This document shows, piece after piece, positions 16,996 to 24,906 of a DNA stretch of 64,000 nucleotides. The notes below the pieces were generated by a model. The model did no database searches. It was not told where the DNA came from and was given only the letters and a program-made list of their open reading frames with translations. Where the stretch lies: contig JACQUA010000367.1 of the NCBI GenBank assembly GCA_016210565.1, forward strand, positions 27,507-91,506, read 5' to 3'. Both the position numbers and the translations under genes were made by a program. Position 1 is the first letter of the stretch; each line of letters begins with the position of its first letter. Origin of the DNA: Chloroflexota bacterium (lineage in GTDB: Bacteria > Chloroflexota > Dehalococcoidia > JACQUA01).

Positions 16996-17085
16996 TTACT
17001 AACCCCTGTCAACCTGGGATTCGGGGTCCGGGACGACCCCGAATACGGCCCTTTTTTGTGATTCCGCCGCTTACGGAGGGCGACC

Positions 17086-18249
17086 ATGACACAGGCCATC
17101 GACGTTTTCAGCGACGAGAATCTGTCAATCATCAGGTCCCGAATAGGTTCGCCCGTGCCCCGGGGGCAGCAGTTCAACGAAGTAGCCACCAGGGACGCCA
17201 TCCGGCACTTCGCTCAGGGTTACGGCGACGTCAATCCTCTCTGGTGCGATGATTCCTACGCCGGCAGGACCAGATACGGTTGTATCGTAGCGCCGCCCCT
17301 GTTTCTTTACAGTTGCGAGTGGTCCGGACAGGGCGCCGCCGCCATGGGACTGCGGGGGGCGCATTCCCTGTGGACCGGGGACGAGTGGGAATGGTTCCAC
17401 CCGGTGCGGGTGAATGACCGGATCACGTTTGAAGAGAAGCTGCTGGACCTGAGGGAAGTGCAGGGAAAATTCGCCGCGCGCCTCTTTGAGCAGATAGCCG
17501 AAAAGACATTCAAGAACCAGTCCGGCCAGCTTGTGGCCAGGTGCCTGATGACCTGCCGCCGGTTCACCAGGTACCCGGAAAGCGAAAAGGGCGAGAAGAG
17601 GGACAAGTACCAGGACGCCCGGAAAAAGTACGACAGAGAGGAGCTTCAAGCAATCTTCGCCGACTACGACAAAGAGGAAATCCGGGGCGGCAGTCCCCGC
17701 TACTGGGAGGATGTGCGCGAGGGCGACGCCCTGGCGCACGTGGTCAAAGGCCCGCTGACCGTGACCGACGTAATTGCCTGGTACATCGGCATGGGGCCCC
17801 AGCCGTTCATCCGCGCCCACGGCATCCGGCTGGCTTACGACCGGCGGCACCCCGCGGCGGCCATACCCAACGCTCTGGGCATCCCCGACGTCCCCATGAG
17901 GGTTCACTGGGAAGATGACCTGGCGCGGACCATTGGGTTCCCCGCCGCCTACGACATGGGCAACCAGAGGATTACCTGGGTCTCGCAGGTGATGACCAAC
18001 TGGACCGGCGACGATGGTTTTCTGAAGAAATTCAAGATACAACTGCGGCGTCCCAATCTCATCGGCGATACCTGCTGGTGCCGGGGCAAGGTGATCCGGA
18101 AGTATGTCGCAAACGGCGAGCACCTTGTTGACTGCGAGCTGTGGGCGGACAACCAGCGGGGGGAGCGTTCCGCCATCGCCACCGCCACCGCCAGCCTCCC
18201 TTCGCGGCAAGCCGACGACCCACAGTACCACAGGCGTCCCCGCCTGTGA
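17086..18249 (+). CDS. MaoC/FAS1-like acyl-CoA dehydratase (hydratase), copy B
   Basis: 387 residues from ATG 17086, with GGAGGG upstream. It has the same two-part architecture as the protein at 12807: FAQGYGDVNPLWCDDSYAG, RYGCIVAPPLFLYS, then IRAHGIRLAYDRRHP and ITWVSQVMTNWTGDDGF. Trp again replaces the His of the usual hydratase signature, so either the family uses other residues or the activity differs. The last residues (QYHRRPRL) are encoded by an ACAGGCGTCCCCGCCTGTGA repeat, which also provides the stop. The copy A protein ends earlier. Confidence 0.85.
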   Translation: MTQAIDVFSDENLSIIRSRIGSPVPRGQQFNEVATRDAIRHFAQGYGDVNPLWCDDSYAGRTRYGCIVAPPLFLYSCEWSGQGAAAMGLRGAHSLWTGDEWEWFHPVRVNDRITFEEKLLDLREVQGKFAARLFEQIAEKTFKNQSGQLVARCLMTCRRFTRYPESEKGEKRDKYQDARKKYDREELQAIFADYDKEEIRGGSPRYWEDVREGDALAHVVKGPLTVTDVIAWYIGMGPQPFIRAHGIRLAYDRRHPAAAIPNALGIPDVPMRVHWEDDLARTIGFPAAYDMGNQRITWVSQVMTNWTGDDGFLKKFKIQLRRPNLIGDTCWCRGKVIRKYVANGEHLVDCELWADNQRGERSAIATATASLPSRQADDPQYHRRPRL

Positions 18250-18311
18250 GAGCGGGATTATGGAGCATTGATGGGTTTCACACAAACACCGTTCACGTCC
18301 GGGTCTGGCAA

Positions 18312-19682
18312 ATGACATCGGTCCAGGACGAATACCAGAAAAAGCTGATTACCGCTGAGCAGGCAGCCGCCCTGGTCAAGCCGGGCGACCTGGTGAGCTT
18401 CTCCTTTGGCAGACAGGCCGTAGCCGTTGGCCGCGCCCTAGCTGTCAGGAAAGAAGAACTTAAGGGCCTCCGGGTCCGGTTGAGCGCGCCGGTCTATGAC
18501 TTCGGCTGGTACTCGCCCGGCTGGGAGGAATACTTCTCCGTATCCGTTTTCCTGCCGACGCCGGTCTGCCAGGAAGCCGTAGACGCCGGAAGGATCGACC
18601 TGAATCCGGGCGTGCTTTTTCCGGGCAACCCGATGGCCGAGCCCGAGCCGCCGGACGTGCTCGTGGTGGAATTGTCGCCGCCGGACGAAAAGGGGTTCTG
18701 CAGCTTCGGCCAGTCGCTGTGGAACAAGAAGCAAGAGGTCGGCCGCGCCAGGCTGGTAATCGCTGAGGTAAATGGAAATCTCATCAGGACGTATGGCGAA
18801 AACTTTGTTCACATGTCCGAGATAGACTATTTCGTCGCCCACGTCCCTACCGGAAGAAAGCCGGGCGACGCTTCTTTGACCGGCAAGACCCCGAAGCTCT
18901 CAGAACCGTACCTGAAACACATTGCCTCCCTGGTCTCCGGGCTGATCAGAGACGGGGACACCATCCAGATAGGCATAGGGCGGGCCACCGAGCCCCTCGT
19001 CTCACTGGGAATGCTCGGCGGCAAGCGTGACATCGGCTATCATTCCGAGGCCACCACCCCCGGCGTCATCTCCCTGGTCCGCCAGGGCGTGATCAACGGG
19101 AAGCGAAAGACCCTGAACCCAGACAAGGTGGTGATCACCTCCGTTGGGGGCAGCACCAGGGAGGAGATGGACTGGGTCAACAACAATCCCTGCTTCTGGC
19201 TGATGCCCGCCAGCTACATCGAAGACATACGTATCATCGCTTCCCATGACAACATGGTGGCTATTAACAGCGCCCTTTCGATGGACCTGACCGGCCAGAT
19301 TAACGCCGAGACCGTGGACGGGCGGTACATCAGCGGGCCGGGCGGCCAGATACCTTTCGTCATCGGCGCCCTGCTCTCCCGGGGAGGCCGGGGCATCACC
19401 GTCATGCCATCCACCGCCAGGGACGGGGCCGCCTCACGCATCGTGCCGGAGTTCCCGGCCGGGGCCTCGGTGAGCATACAACGGTGCTGTGCGGATATCG
19501 TGGTGACCGAATTCGGGGTCGCCAATCTCAGGGGAAAGACGCTACGCCAGCGGGCCGAGGAGCTCATCGCCATCGCCCATCCCGATTTCCGGGGGGAGCT
19601 AAAGAAACACGCCAACTCCAAATCCAAAATCCGAATGTCGAAATCCGAAACAAGTTCAAATTACCAAAACCCGAATGAATAA
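18312..19682 (+). CDS. Family I CoA-transferase, copy B
   Basis: 456 residues from ATG 18312; the open frame upstream overlaps the hydratase and is not used. It matches copy A throughout: LITAEQAAALVKPGDLVSF, GYHSEATTPGVISLV with the probable catalytic Glu, GGQIPFVIGALLSRGGRG, LRGKTLRQRAEELIAIAHPD. After the shared end (DFRGELKKH) there is a tail of about 20 residues, NSKSKIRMSKSETSSNYQ, encoded by an AATCCAAAATCCG-type repeat. The original stop seems to have been lost to the repeat. Confidence 0.88.
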   Translation: MTSVQDEYQKKLITAEQAAALVKPGDLVSFSFGRQAVAVGRALAVRKEELKGLRVRLSAPVYDFGWYSPGWEEYFSVSVFLPTPVCQEAVDAGRIDLNPGVLFPGNPMAEPEPPDVLVVELSPPDEKGFCSFGQSLWNKKQEVGRARLVIAEVNGNLIRTYGENFVHMSEIDYFVAHVPTGRKPGDASLTGKTPKLSEPYLKHIASLVSGLIRDGDTIQIGIGRATEPLVSLGMLGGKRDIGYHSEATTPGVISLVRQGVINGKRKTLNPDKVVITSVGGSTREEMDWVNNNPCFWLMPASYIEDIRIIASHDNMVAINSALSMDLTGQINAETVDGRYISGPGGQIPFVIGALLSRGGRGITVMPSTARDGAASRIVPEFPAGASVSIQRCCADIVVTEFGVANLRGKTLRQRAEELIAIAHPDFRGELKKHANSKSKIRMSKSETSSNYQNPNE

Positions 19683-19730
19683 GACGTTTCAGGCGTTGGA
19701 GCATTTGGATTTCGGTATTGCTCCGAAAAT

Positions 19731-19864
19731 GTCACCCTGAGCCGGAGCCCTGAGCGAAGCGAAGGGGCAGTCGAAGGGTCTTTCGTCCGGCGCCCCACCT
19801 CGAAAGAACTTGTCCTGAGCGGAGCGAAGGATTCTTCGACTACGCTCGCTTCGCTCAGAATGAC
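19731..19864. repeat. Interspersed repeat, family A
   Basis: GTCACCCTGAGCCGGAGCCC to GCTCAGAATGAC, with AAGGGTCTTTCG and AAGGATTCTTCG inside. It fills much of the 310-base gap before the TRAP transporter genes. Confidence 0.85.
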
Positions 19865-19992
19865 ATTTTCATCGTTCATTGTCCCGACTCGTCGGGATGG
19901 CCGATTGTTTAGTATTTCGGATTTAGTGCTTCGGATTTGTGATTTCGTTGCGGCTTGTCCGGGTTAACTAATAGAATAGTGAAGGAGGACAA

Positions 19993-21177
19993 ATGAAGAA
20001 TCGCATGCAGAACCGAAGGTTATCCTGGCTCACGTTCCTCATGGCTGGCGTGTTCATTGCCGGGGGAATCCCGGCCTGCGCGCCGCCCGCTCCCACACCA
20101 GCGCCGACCGCCGCGCCGGCGGCTCCGGCCACGAAGGCGCCGGAGCCAAAGCAACAACCGGCCGCGCCTGCGACCAGGGCGCCGACGACCGCGCCGGCAG
20201 CGCCGGCCACCAAGGCGCCGGAGCCAAAACAGGCGCCGCCGGAAAAGGTATACACGTTCAGTTTCCAGTCCATGCAGCCCTCGACCCACGTGTCCGCTCC
20301 GATCATCAAATTGTGGGCCGACCGGGTCGAGCAGCGCTCCCGGGGTCAGATCAAAATCAACCTCTTCTGGGCCGGGCAACTCGTCGGACCCAACGAGGGC
20401 CTGGACGCCCTCGGCAAGGGCAGTATTGAAGGGCTGCTGGTAGCGCCCACCCTGTATTCGGGCAAGGTACCCGTCGGCGACATCTCTGCAATGCCCTACA
20501 ACGCCAAAGACATGGCGGACTTATACGACCTCTGGTTTAACACACCCGTCAGGGAGATCGTGGAGCAGGAGTACCGACAGAAGGCCAATGCCGAGGTGAT
20601 CGGATTCCAGACGACGGACGGATATCCATTGCTGATGGCCAGGAACAAGGCCGTCACCAAACTGGAGGACATGAAGGGCCTCAAAATAAGGGGAGGAGGC
20701 GGCGCCATGAACGAGATCCTCAAGGCCCTGGGCGCAACCCCGGTGACCACGGTAGCAGCGGAAACGGTGCTGGCCATGGAGAGAGGGACGATCGACGGGT
20801 CGTTGCTGACTTACCCTTCCATAGAGAGCTACAAGATGTACGACGTGGTCACGGACATCACCGAGCCCTACATCATACCGGTGCTGGCGGTGTTCTTCTG
20901 GGTGAACCTGGACAAGTACAATTCATTGCCGGAGAACCTGAGACCCATCCTGAAGCAGGTCTGGCGGGACAATCAGCAAGAAGACATCAAGGCCATGTCG
21001 GATGACGCCGCCAAGACCAAGGAAAAGGTGCTCGCCAAAGGCACTCGCATTCACACCCTTCCAAAGGAAGAACTGGCCCGCTGGCGACAGGCATTGATGC
21101 CGGTCTGGGACTGGTACGGGCAGCGGACCGGGGACGCCGGGCAGCGCATCAAGAATGCTATCCAGGCCCGGTGGTAA
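19993..21177 (+). CDS. dctP: TRAP transporter solute-binding lipoprotein (DctP family)
   Basis: 394 residues from ATG 19993, with GAAGGAGGA upstream. The N-terminal signal ends in a lipobox (GGIPAC, Cys29). About 45 residues of Pro/Ala/Lys repeats (APATKAPEPKQ twice) tether the domain to the membrane. The DctP fold starts KVYTFSFQSMQPSTH and includes VEQRSRGQIKINLF, MKGLKIRGGGGAMNEILKAL and AMERGTIDGSL. It captures an organic acid for the DctQ/DctM pair that follows. Most DctP proteins are free periplasmic proteins; a lipid anchor fits a cell without an outer membrane. Confidence 0.93.
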   Translation: MKNRMQNRRLSWLTFLMAGVFIAGGIPACAPPAPTPAPTAAPAAPATKAPEPKQQPAAPATRAPTTAPAAPATKAPEPKQAPPEKVYTFSFQSMQPSTHVSAPIIKLWADRVEQRSRGQIKINLFWAGQLVGPNEGLDALGKGSIEGLLVAPTLYSGKVPVGDISAMPYNAKDMADLYDLWFNTPVREIVEQEYRQKANAEVIGFQTTDGYPLLMARNKAVTKLEDMKGLKIRGGGGAMNEILKALGATPVTTVAAETVLAMERGTIDGSLLTYPSIESYKMYDVVTDITEPYIIPVLAVFFWVNLDKYNSLPENLRPILKQVWRDNQQEDIKAMSDDAAKTKEKVLAKGTRIHTLPKEELARWRQALMPVWDWYGQRTGDAGQRIKNAIQARW

Positions 21178-21189
21178 GGCCGGTTCTCT

Positions 21190-21209
21190 CCCCCTTTGAA
21201 AAAAGGGGG
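21190..21209. repeat. CCCCCTTTGAAAAAAGGGGG repeat
   Basis: A short palindromic repeat; relatives lie at 32904-32923 and 41398-41418. It follows the dctP stop and could act as a hairpin. Confidence 0.7.
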
Positions 21210-21408
21210 ACTAACGGGGGGATTCAGGAAGCCGTTTGACCACCAGGCGTCGCCCAAGCCTCCAGGCCGGGTCGGAGGCTTGCGGGGGCGGTGGACACAA
21301 ATATGCCAGGTTACCAGCGTTCAAAGGTAGTATTGACATTGGTCTCGTACACGTCTCACAGGCACGGAGGCCTGTGGTACCGGCTCAGCACCGAAGGGAG
21401 AACGTCGG

Positions 21409-21927
21409 ATTAAGGCCATAGCCGCCAGGCTGGAGAAGTTCTTTTCCGGGGTAATCTGGCTGGTCGGGTTCGGCGTCATCGTCATGATGGCCGGCGTCGT
21501 GAGAGAAGCCATCGGACGGTACTTTTTCAACAGCCCGACCCAGTGGGCCATCGAGCTCAGCGGGTACCTGATGATCGCCCTGGTGTTCCTGGGCGGGGCC
21601 TCCACCTACATGCTGGACGGCCATGTCCGCGTGGACATGGTCTACCTGCGGCTGGGCCGCCCCGTCCGGCGCGTCCTGGATCTCTTCGGCTACCTGGTGG
21701 TCCTGGCCTACAGTCTTGTCCTCATGTGGCAAAGCTGGAACCTGGCCTGGGGCTCCTTCGAAAGCGGGAACACCAGCGCCGACATGGAGTGGCCCCTCTT
21801 CCCCTTCCAGGTGCTGGTCCCCCTGGGCTGCGCGTTCTTGGCCCTCGCCGTCCTGATCAAAATCTACCGTCTTTTCGTGCCGGAGAGCCGGCGTGGACAG
21901 TACCCTCAAATGACGAAGTCCGAATGA
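21409..21927 (+). CDS. dctQ: TRAP transporter small membrane subunit (DctQ family), start unusual
   Basis: The frame encodes four membrane helices typical of DctQ: FFSGVIWLVGFGVIVMMAGV, WAIELSGYLMIALVFLGG, VLDLFGYLVVLAYSLVLM and FPFQVLVPLGCAFLALAVLI, with HVRVDMVYLRL between. The first ATG (21484) lies inside the first helix and would delete most of it. Upstream, back to the nearest stop, there is no ATG, GTG or TTG. The best candidate is ATT 21409, with AGGGAG eight bases before it, giving about 172 residues; ATA 21418 or CTG 21430 are alternatives. The last codons (QMTKSE, stop) lie in a TGACGAAGTCCGAATGA repeat. Confidence 0.8.
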   Translation: MKAIAARLEKFFSGVIWLVGFGVIVMMAGVVREAIGRYFFNSPTQWAIELSGYLMIALVFLGGASTYMLDGHVRVDMVYLRLGRPVRRVLDLFGYLVVLAYSLVLMWQSWNLAWGSFESGNTSADMEWPLFPFQVLVPLGCAFLALAVLIKIYRLFVPESRRGQYPQMTKSE

Positions 21928-22120
21928 CGAATTACCAAACAAGTTCCAATACCCAGGTTCCAAACGGGGCGCGAGGGCACGCTTCAGTGATTGAAAGTTA
22001 CGGTCTTGGTGTTGTTTGGAACTTGGCCCTTGGAATTTGGAGCTTCTCTGGTCATTCGTCATTCGAATTTCGTCATTCGTCATTGACTCGTCATTCGAAT
22101 TTCGTCATTAGTCATTCTGC
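21908..22120. repeat. TGACGAA word-array hairpin element
   Basis: The left arm starts AAATGACGAAGTCCGAATGA; the right arm (about 22030-22117) is TCATTCGTCATTCGAATTTC repeated with variations. It overlaps the 3' end of dctQ and fills the gap to dctM. Confidence 0.8.
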
Positions 22121-22135
22121 CCCAGGGATCCACTT

Positions 22136-23443
22136 GTGACCGTTTCCCCCGTTTTGATATCCCTTATCCTGGGCGGCTTCCTGTTCTTGCTCGTGCTGGG
22201 CATTCCGGTGGCCTTTGCCCTGGGGTTTGTCAGCATCATGGTGGCGGCGTTTCTTTGGGAGGGTTCCAAAGGACTCTTTATCATCGCCGCCAACGCCTTC
22301 GGCTTCATCTCCTCCTTCACCATGGTGAGCGTCCCGCTGTTCCTGTTCACCGCCGAAATGCTCATCCATTCCAACCTCAGCGAAGAGGCATTCAACGCCC
22401 TGTCGCGGCTCTTGCGGCGGGTGCCCGGCGGGCTTATCCAGGGGACCCTGCTCGGTTCCGCCGTATTCGCCGCCACTACCGGCTCCAGTTCCGCCAACAC
22501 CGCCATCGCGGGACGGGTGACCCTGCCGGAGATGCTCCGGAGGAAATACGACATGCCTCTCGCATCGGGGAGCATCGTCGCCGGCGGCGCCCTGGGCATC
22601 CTCATTCCACCCAGCCTGTCGATGATCCTCTTCGGAATCCTTGCCGAGGTCTCCATTCCCAAGCTATTCATCGGCGGCGTCATACCCGGCATCCTCCTCA
22701 CCCTGGCTTTCATGGTCTATGTGGGCGTCCGCTGCAGCCGGAATCCGCGCCTGGCCCCCGCAGCGGCAATGACGGTGAGCCGCCGTCAGGAACTCGCCGG
22801 GCTGTGGAAAGTCTGGCCCTTCGCCGTCCTGATCGTCGTTATCATGGGATCCATCTACACCGGCTTCGCCACGGTCACTGAGGCGGCCGGCATGGGCGCC
22901 TTCGCCACCCTTCTCATGTGCCTGGCCTACCGCTCACTCAACTGGAAGGGAATGAAGTCCTCCCTGTCCGCCACCATCAAGACAAGTTGCATGGTGGGCT
23001 GGATCATCACCGGCGCCATTGCCTTCGGCGTGGTCATCACCTACCTCGGAATCCCCCAGCGCATGACCGAGTTCATTGTCGGCGCCGCTATCCCGCCCTG
23101 GGCGGTGATCGTCGCCATCAACGTTCTGCTCCTGCTCATGGGCTGCTTTCTCGACCCGGCTTCCATCATAACCATCACGGTACCGATTGTCGTGCCCATA
23201 GTCATGGCGCTGGGCTTCGACCCCCTGTGGTTCGGCGTGGTATTCACCGTGAACATGGAAATGGCCCTGCTGACGCCGCCGGTGGGGATGAACCTTTTCG
23301 TGCTCAAAGGCATCTCGCCGCCGGAAGTCACCATGGGGACCATCATCCGCGGCGCCTGGCCGTTCGTCGTGGTGCAGGCCATCGTGCTCGTGATCACTAT
23401 CCTCTTTCCTCCGCTATCGACCTGGCTGCCTTCGAGAATGTGA
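22136..23443 (+). CDS. dctM: TRAP transporter large membrane subunit (DctM family)
   Basis: 435 residues from GTG 22136. The DctM pattern is clear: IPVAFALGFVSIM, GSSSANTAIAGRVTLPEML, SGSIVAGGALGILIPPSLSM, and in the second half GCFLDPASIITITVPIVVP and TPPVGMNLFVLKGI. About 12 membrane helices are expected. It forms the ion-driven channel with DctQ. The repeat element between dctQ and dctM has apparently not broken the operon. The substrate is unknown; context suggests the acid degraded by the neighbouring CoA enzymes. Confidence 0.95.
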   Translation: MTVSPVLISLILGGFLFLLVLGIPVAFALGFVSIMVAAFLWEGSKGLFIIAANAFGFISSFTMVSVPLFLFTAEMLIHSNLSEEAFNALSRLLRRVPGGLIQGTLLGSAVFAATTGSSSANTAIAGRVTLPEMLRRKYDMPLASGSIVAGGALGILIPPSLSMILFGILAEVSIPKLFIGGVIPGILLTLAFMVYVGVRCSRNPRLAPAAAMTVSRRQELAGLWKVWPFAVLIVVIMGSIYTGFATVTEAAGMGAFATLLMCLAYRSLNWKGMKSSLSATIKTSCMVGWIITGAIAFGVVITYLGIPQRMTEFIVGAAIPPWAVIVAINVLLLLMGCFLDPASIITITVPIVVPIVMALGFDPLWFGVVFTVNMEMALLTPPVGMNLFVLKGISPPEVTMGTIIRGAWPFVVVQAIVLVITILFPPLSTWLPSRM

Positions 23444-23454
23444 CGATTCTCAGT

Positions 23455-23642
23455 GCCACAGGCGTCCCGCCTGTGAGACCCGAAATGCAGAGAGGTCGAG
23501 AAGCGATTGGGCAGGGTGACGTTCGTGGGGCACGCGGCAGCGTGCCGCTACGGATTCGATCACGGCTGACTGTTTGCTCATTCGTCATTCGCACTTCGTC
23601 ATTCGTCATTGATTGGTCATTCGTCATTCGCACTTCGTCATT
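23455..23642. repeat. Repeat cluster between dctM and the acyl-CoA dehydrogenase
   Basis: Three kinds follow each other: CACAGGCGTCCCGCCTGTG (23458-23476), GGGGCACGCGGCAGCGTGCC (about 23528-23553) and a CATTCGTCATTCG word array (23578-23640) that runs up to the promoter of the next gene. Confidence 0.75.
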
Positions 23643-23644
23643 GG

Positions 23645-23650
23645 TATAAT
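23645..23650 (+). promoter_or_regulatory. Predicted -10 box; near-leaderless transcript
   Basis: A consensus TATAAT ends nine bases before the ATG at 23659, so the mRNA would have almost no leader. No -35 consensus is seen; that position is inside the word array. Confidence 0.5.
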
Positions 23651-23658
23651 AGTCCACC

Positions 23659-24885
23659 ATGGATTTCCGCCTTTCCCCTGAAGACCTGGCGCTCCGCCGC
23701 GACGTAGCCGCTTTTGCCGCCAGAGAGGTCCCCGGGGACTGGCAGGGGGGCTTCGAATACGGCGACGAATACTGCGGCGAGATGTGGCCCTTCACCCGGG
23801 AGATGGCCGGGAAGCTGGCGCGGCAGGGCTGGCTCGGTATGGCCTGGCCCGCCACCTACGGAGGGACCGAGCGCCCGGTGATGTCCCAGTTGGTCTACTA
23901 TGAAGAGGCCATCTACTGGCGCATCCCCTCCTTTGACATGGGCATCGGCGGCATCTGCAATGTCGGCCCGCTCATAGCCGCCTACGGGACGGAAGACCAG
24001 AAAAGAGAGCACCTGCCGGAACTGGCCCGGGGCGCCGAATTCTGGTGCGTCGGCTACAGCGAGCCCAACTCCGGCTCGGACTTGAACTCCCTCACCACAA
24101 CAGCCCGGAGAAACGGCGACCGTTTTGTCATCAACGGGGAAAAGATCTGGACCTCGGCGGCCCAGATCGCCGACTGGTGCTGGCTTCTCACCCGGACGGC
24201 TTCCGAAACAAAGAAGGGGCACGGCCTGACCATCTTCGTCGTGCCGATGAAACGCCCCGGCGTAGCCATCCGCCCAATCAACAACATGGCCGGCCACCCC
24301 TCCTTCAACCAGGTCTTCTTCGATAATGTGGAGGTCGGGGAGGAGAACATCCTGGGCCAAATCAACGGGGCCTGGGGCTATATGCCCCTGCTCCTGACCC
24401 TGGAAAGGACCTTTGCCGGCGCCGGCTCGATTTCACGCACCCGGAGGCTCCTAGACGAGACCATCGATTATCTTCATAGCCGGGGCAACCCGACCGGCTC
24501 CAGACTCCAGACTCTAGACTCCAGACTCCAGACTCCAGACTCGCGACTCGCCCGTCACCGGCTGGCCGACCTGGCCATCGAGGTTGAAGCCGGCCGCCTC
24601 CTGGCCTACCGCGCCGCCTGGCTGAAACAGCAGGGCGCCGTCTGCTACACCGAGGCATCCATGGTGCGGCTCTACAGCTCCCAGCTCGAGCAGAAGACCG
24701 CCGCCGCCGTTATGACACTCCTTGGACCCTACGGGCAGTTGACGTGGGATTCACCGGGGGCGAAGCTTGGGGGTCGCGCCGAAAGACTCTACCGCTCCTC
24801 TATCTCCGAAAGCATCCTCGGCGGCACGACCGAAATACAGAAGAACATCATCGCCACCCGACACCTGGGCCTGCCCGGGAAATGA
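23659..24885 (+). CDS. Acyl-CoA dehydrogenase
   Basis: 408 residues. FAD-dependent oxidation of an acyl-CoA to the enoyl-CoA. It has the N-terminal helical domain (MDFRLSPEDLALRRDVAAFA), the middle beta domain (WCVGYSEPNSGSDLNSL, GEKIWTSAAQIADWC) and the C-terminal domain ending SESILGGTTEIQKNIIATRH. The usual Glu of the YEG segment is replaced (LGGTTE), a pattern known from several subfamilies that place the base elsewhere. Residues about 280-297 (SRLQTLDSRLQTPDSRL) are a low-complexity insertion encoded by a CCAGACT word array. The gene has a TATAAT box nine bases before ATG and no Shine-Dalgarno site. Confidence 0.92.
   Translation: MDFRLSPEDLALRRDVAAFAAREVPGDWQGGFEYGDEYCGEMWPFTREMAGKLARQGWLGMAWPATYGGTERPVMSQLVYYEEAIYWRIPSFDMGIGGICNVGPLIAAYGTEDQKREHLPELARGAEFWCVGYSEPNSGSDLNSLTTTARRNGDRFVINGEKIWTSAAQIADWCWLLTRTASETKKGHGLTIFVVPMKRPGVAIRPINNMAGHPSFNQVFFDNVEVGEENILGQINGAWGYMPLLLTLERTFAGAGSISRTRRLLDETIDYLHSRGNPTGSRLQTLDSRLQTPDSRLARHRLADLAIEVEAGRLLAYRAAWLKQQGAVCYTEASMVRLYSSQLEQKTAAAVMTLLGPYGQLTWDSPGAKLGGRAERLYRSSISESILGGTTEIQKNIIATRHLGLPGK
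24498..24550. repeat. In-frame CCAGACT word array inside the acyl-CoA dehydrogenase gene
   Basis: Seven imperfect copies of a 7-base word (CCAGACT/CTAGACT/GCGACT) in a row. The total length keeps the frame. The style is that of the intergenic word arrays. Confidence 0.8.
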
Positions 24886-24906
24886 AGGCACCGCCGATGC
24901 CCATGC

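Noticed and set aside
15655..18318. Two open frames of about 395 codons on the minus strand (15655-16836 and 17125-18318)
   Set aside because: Both lie exactly opposite conserved enzymes and have low-complexity, shadow-like sequence.
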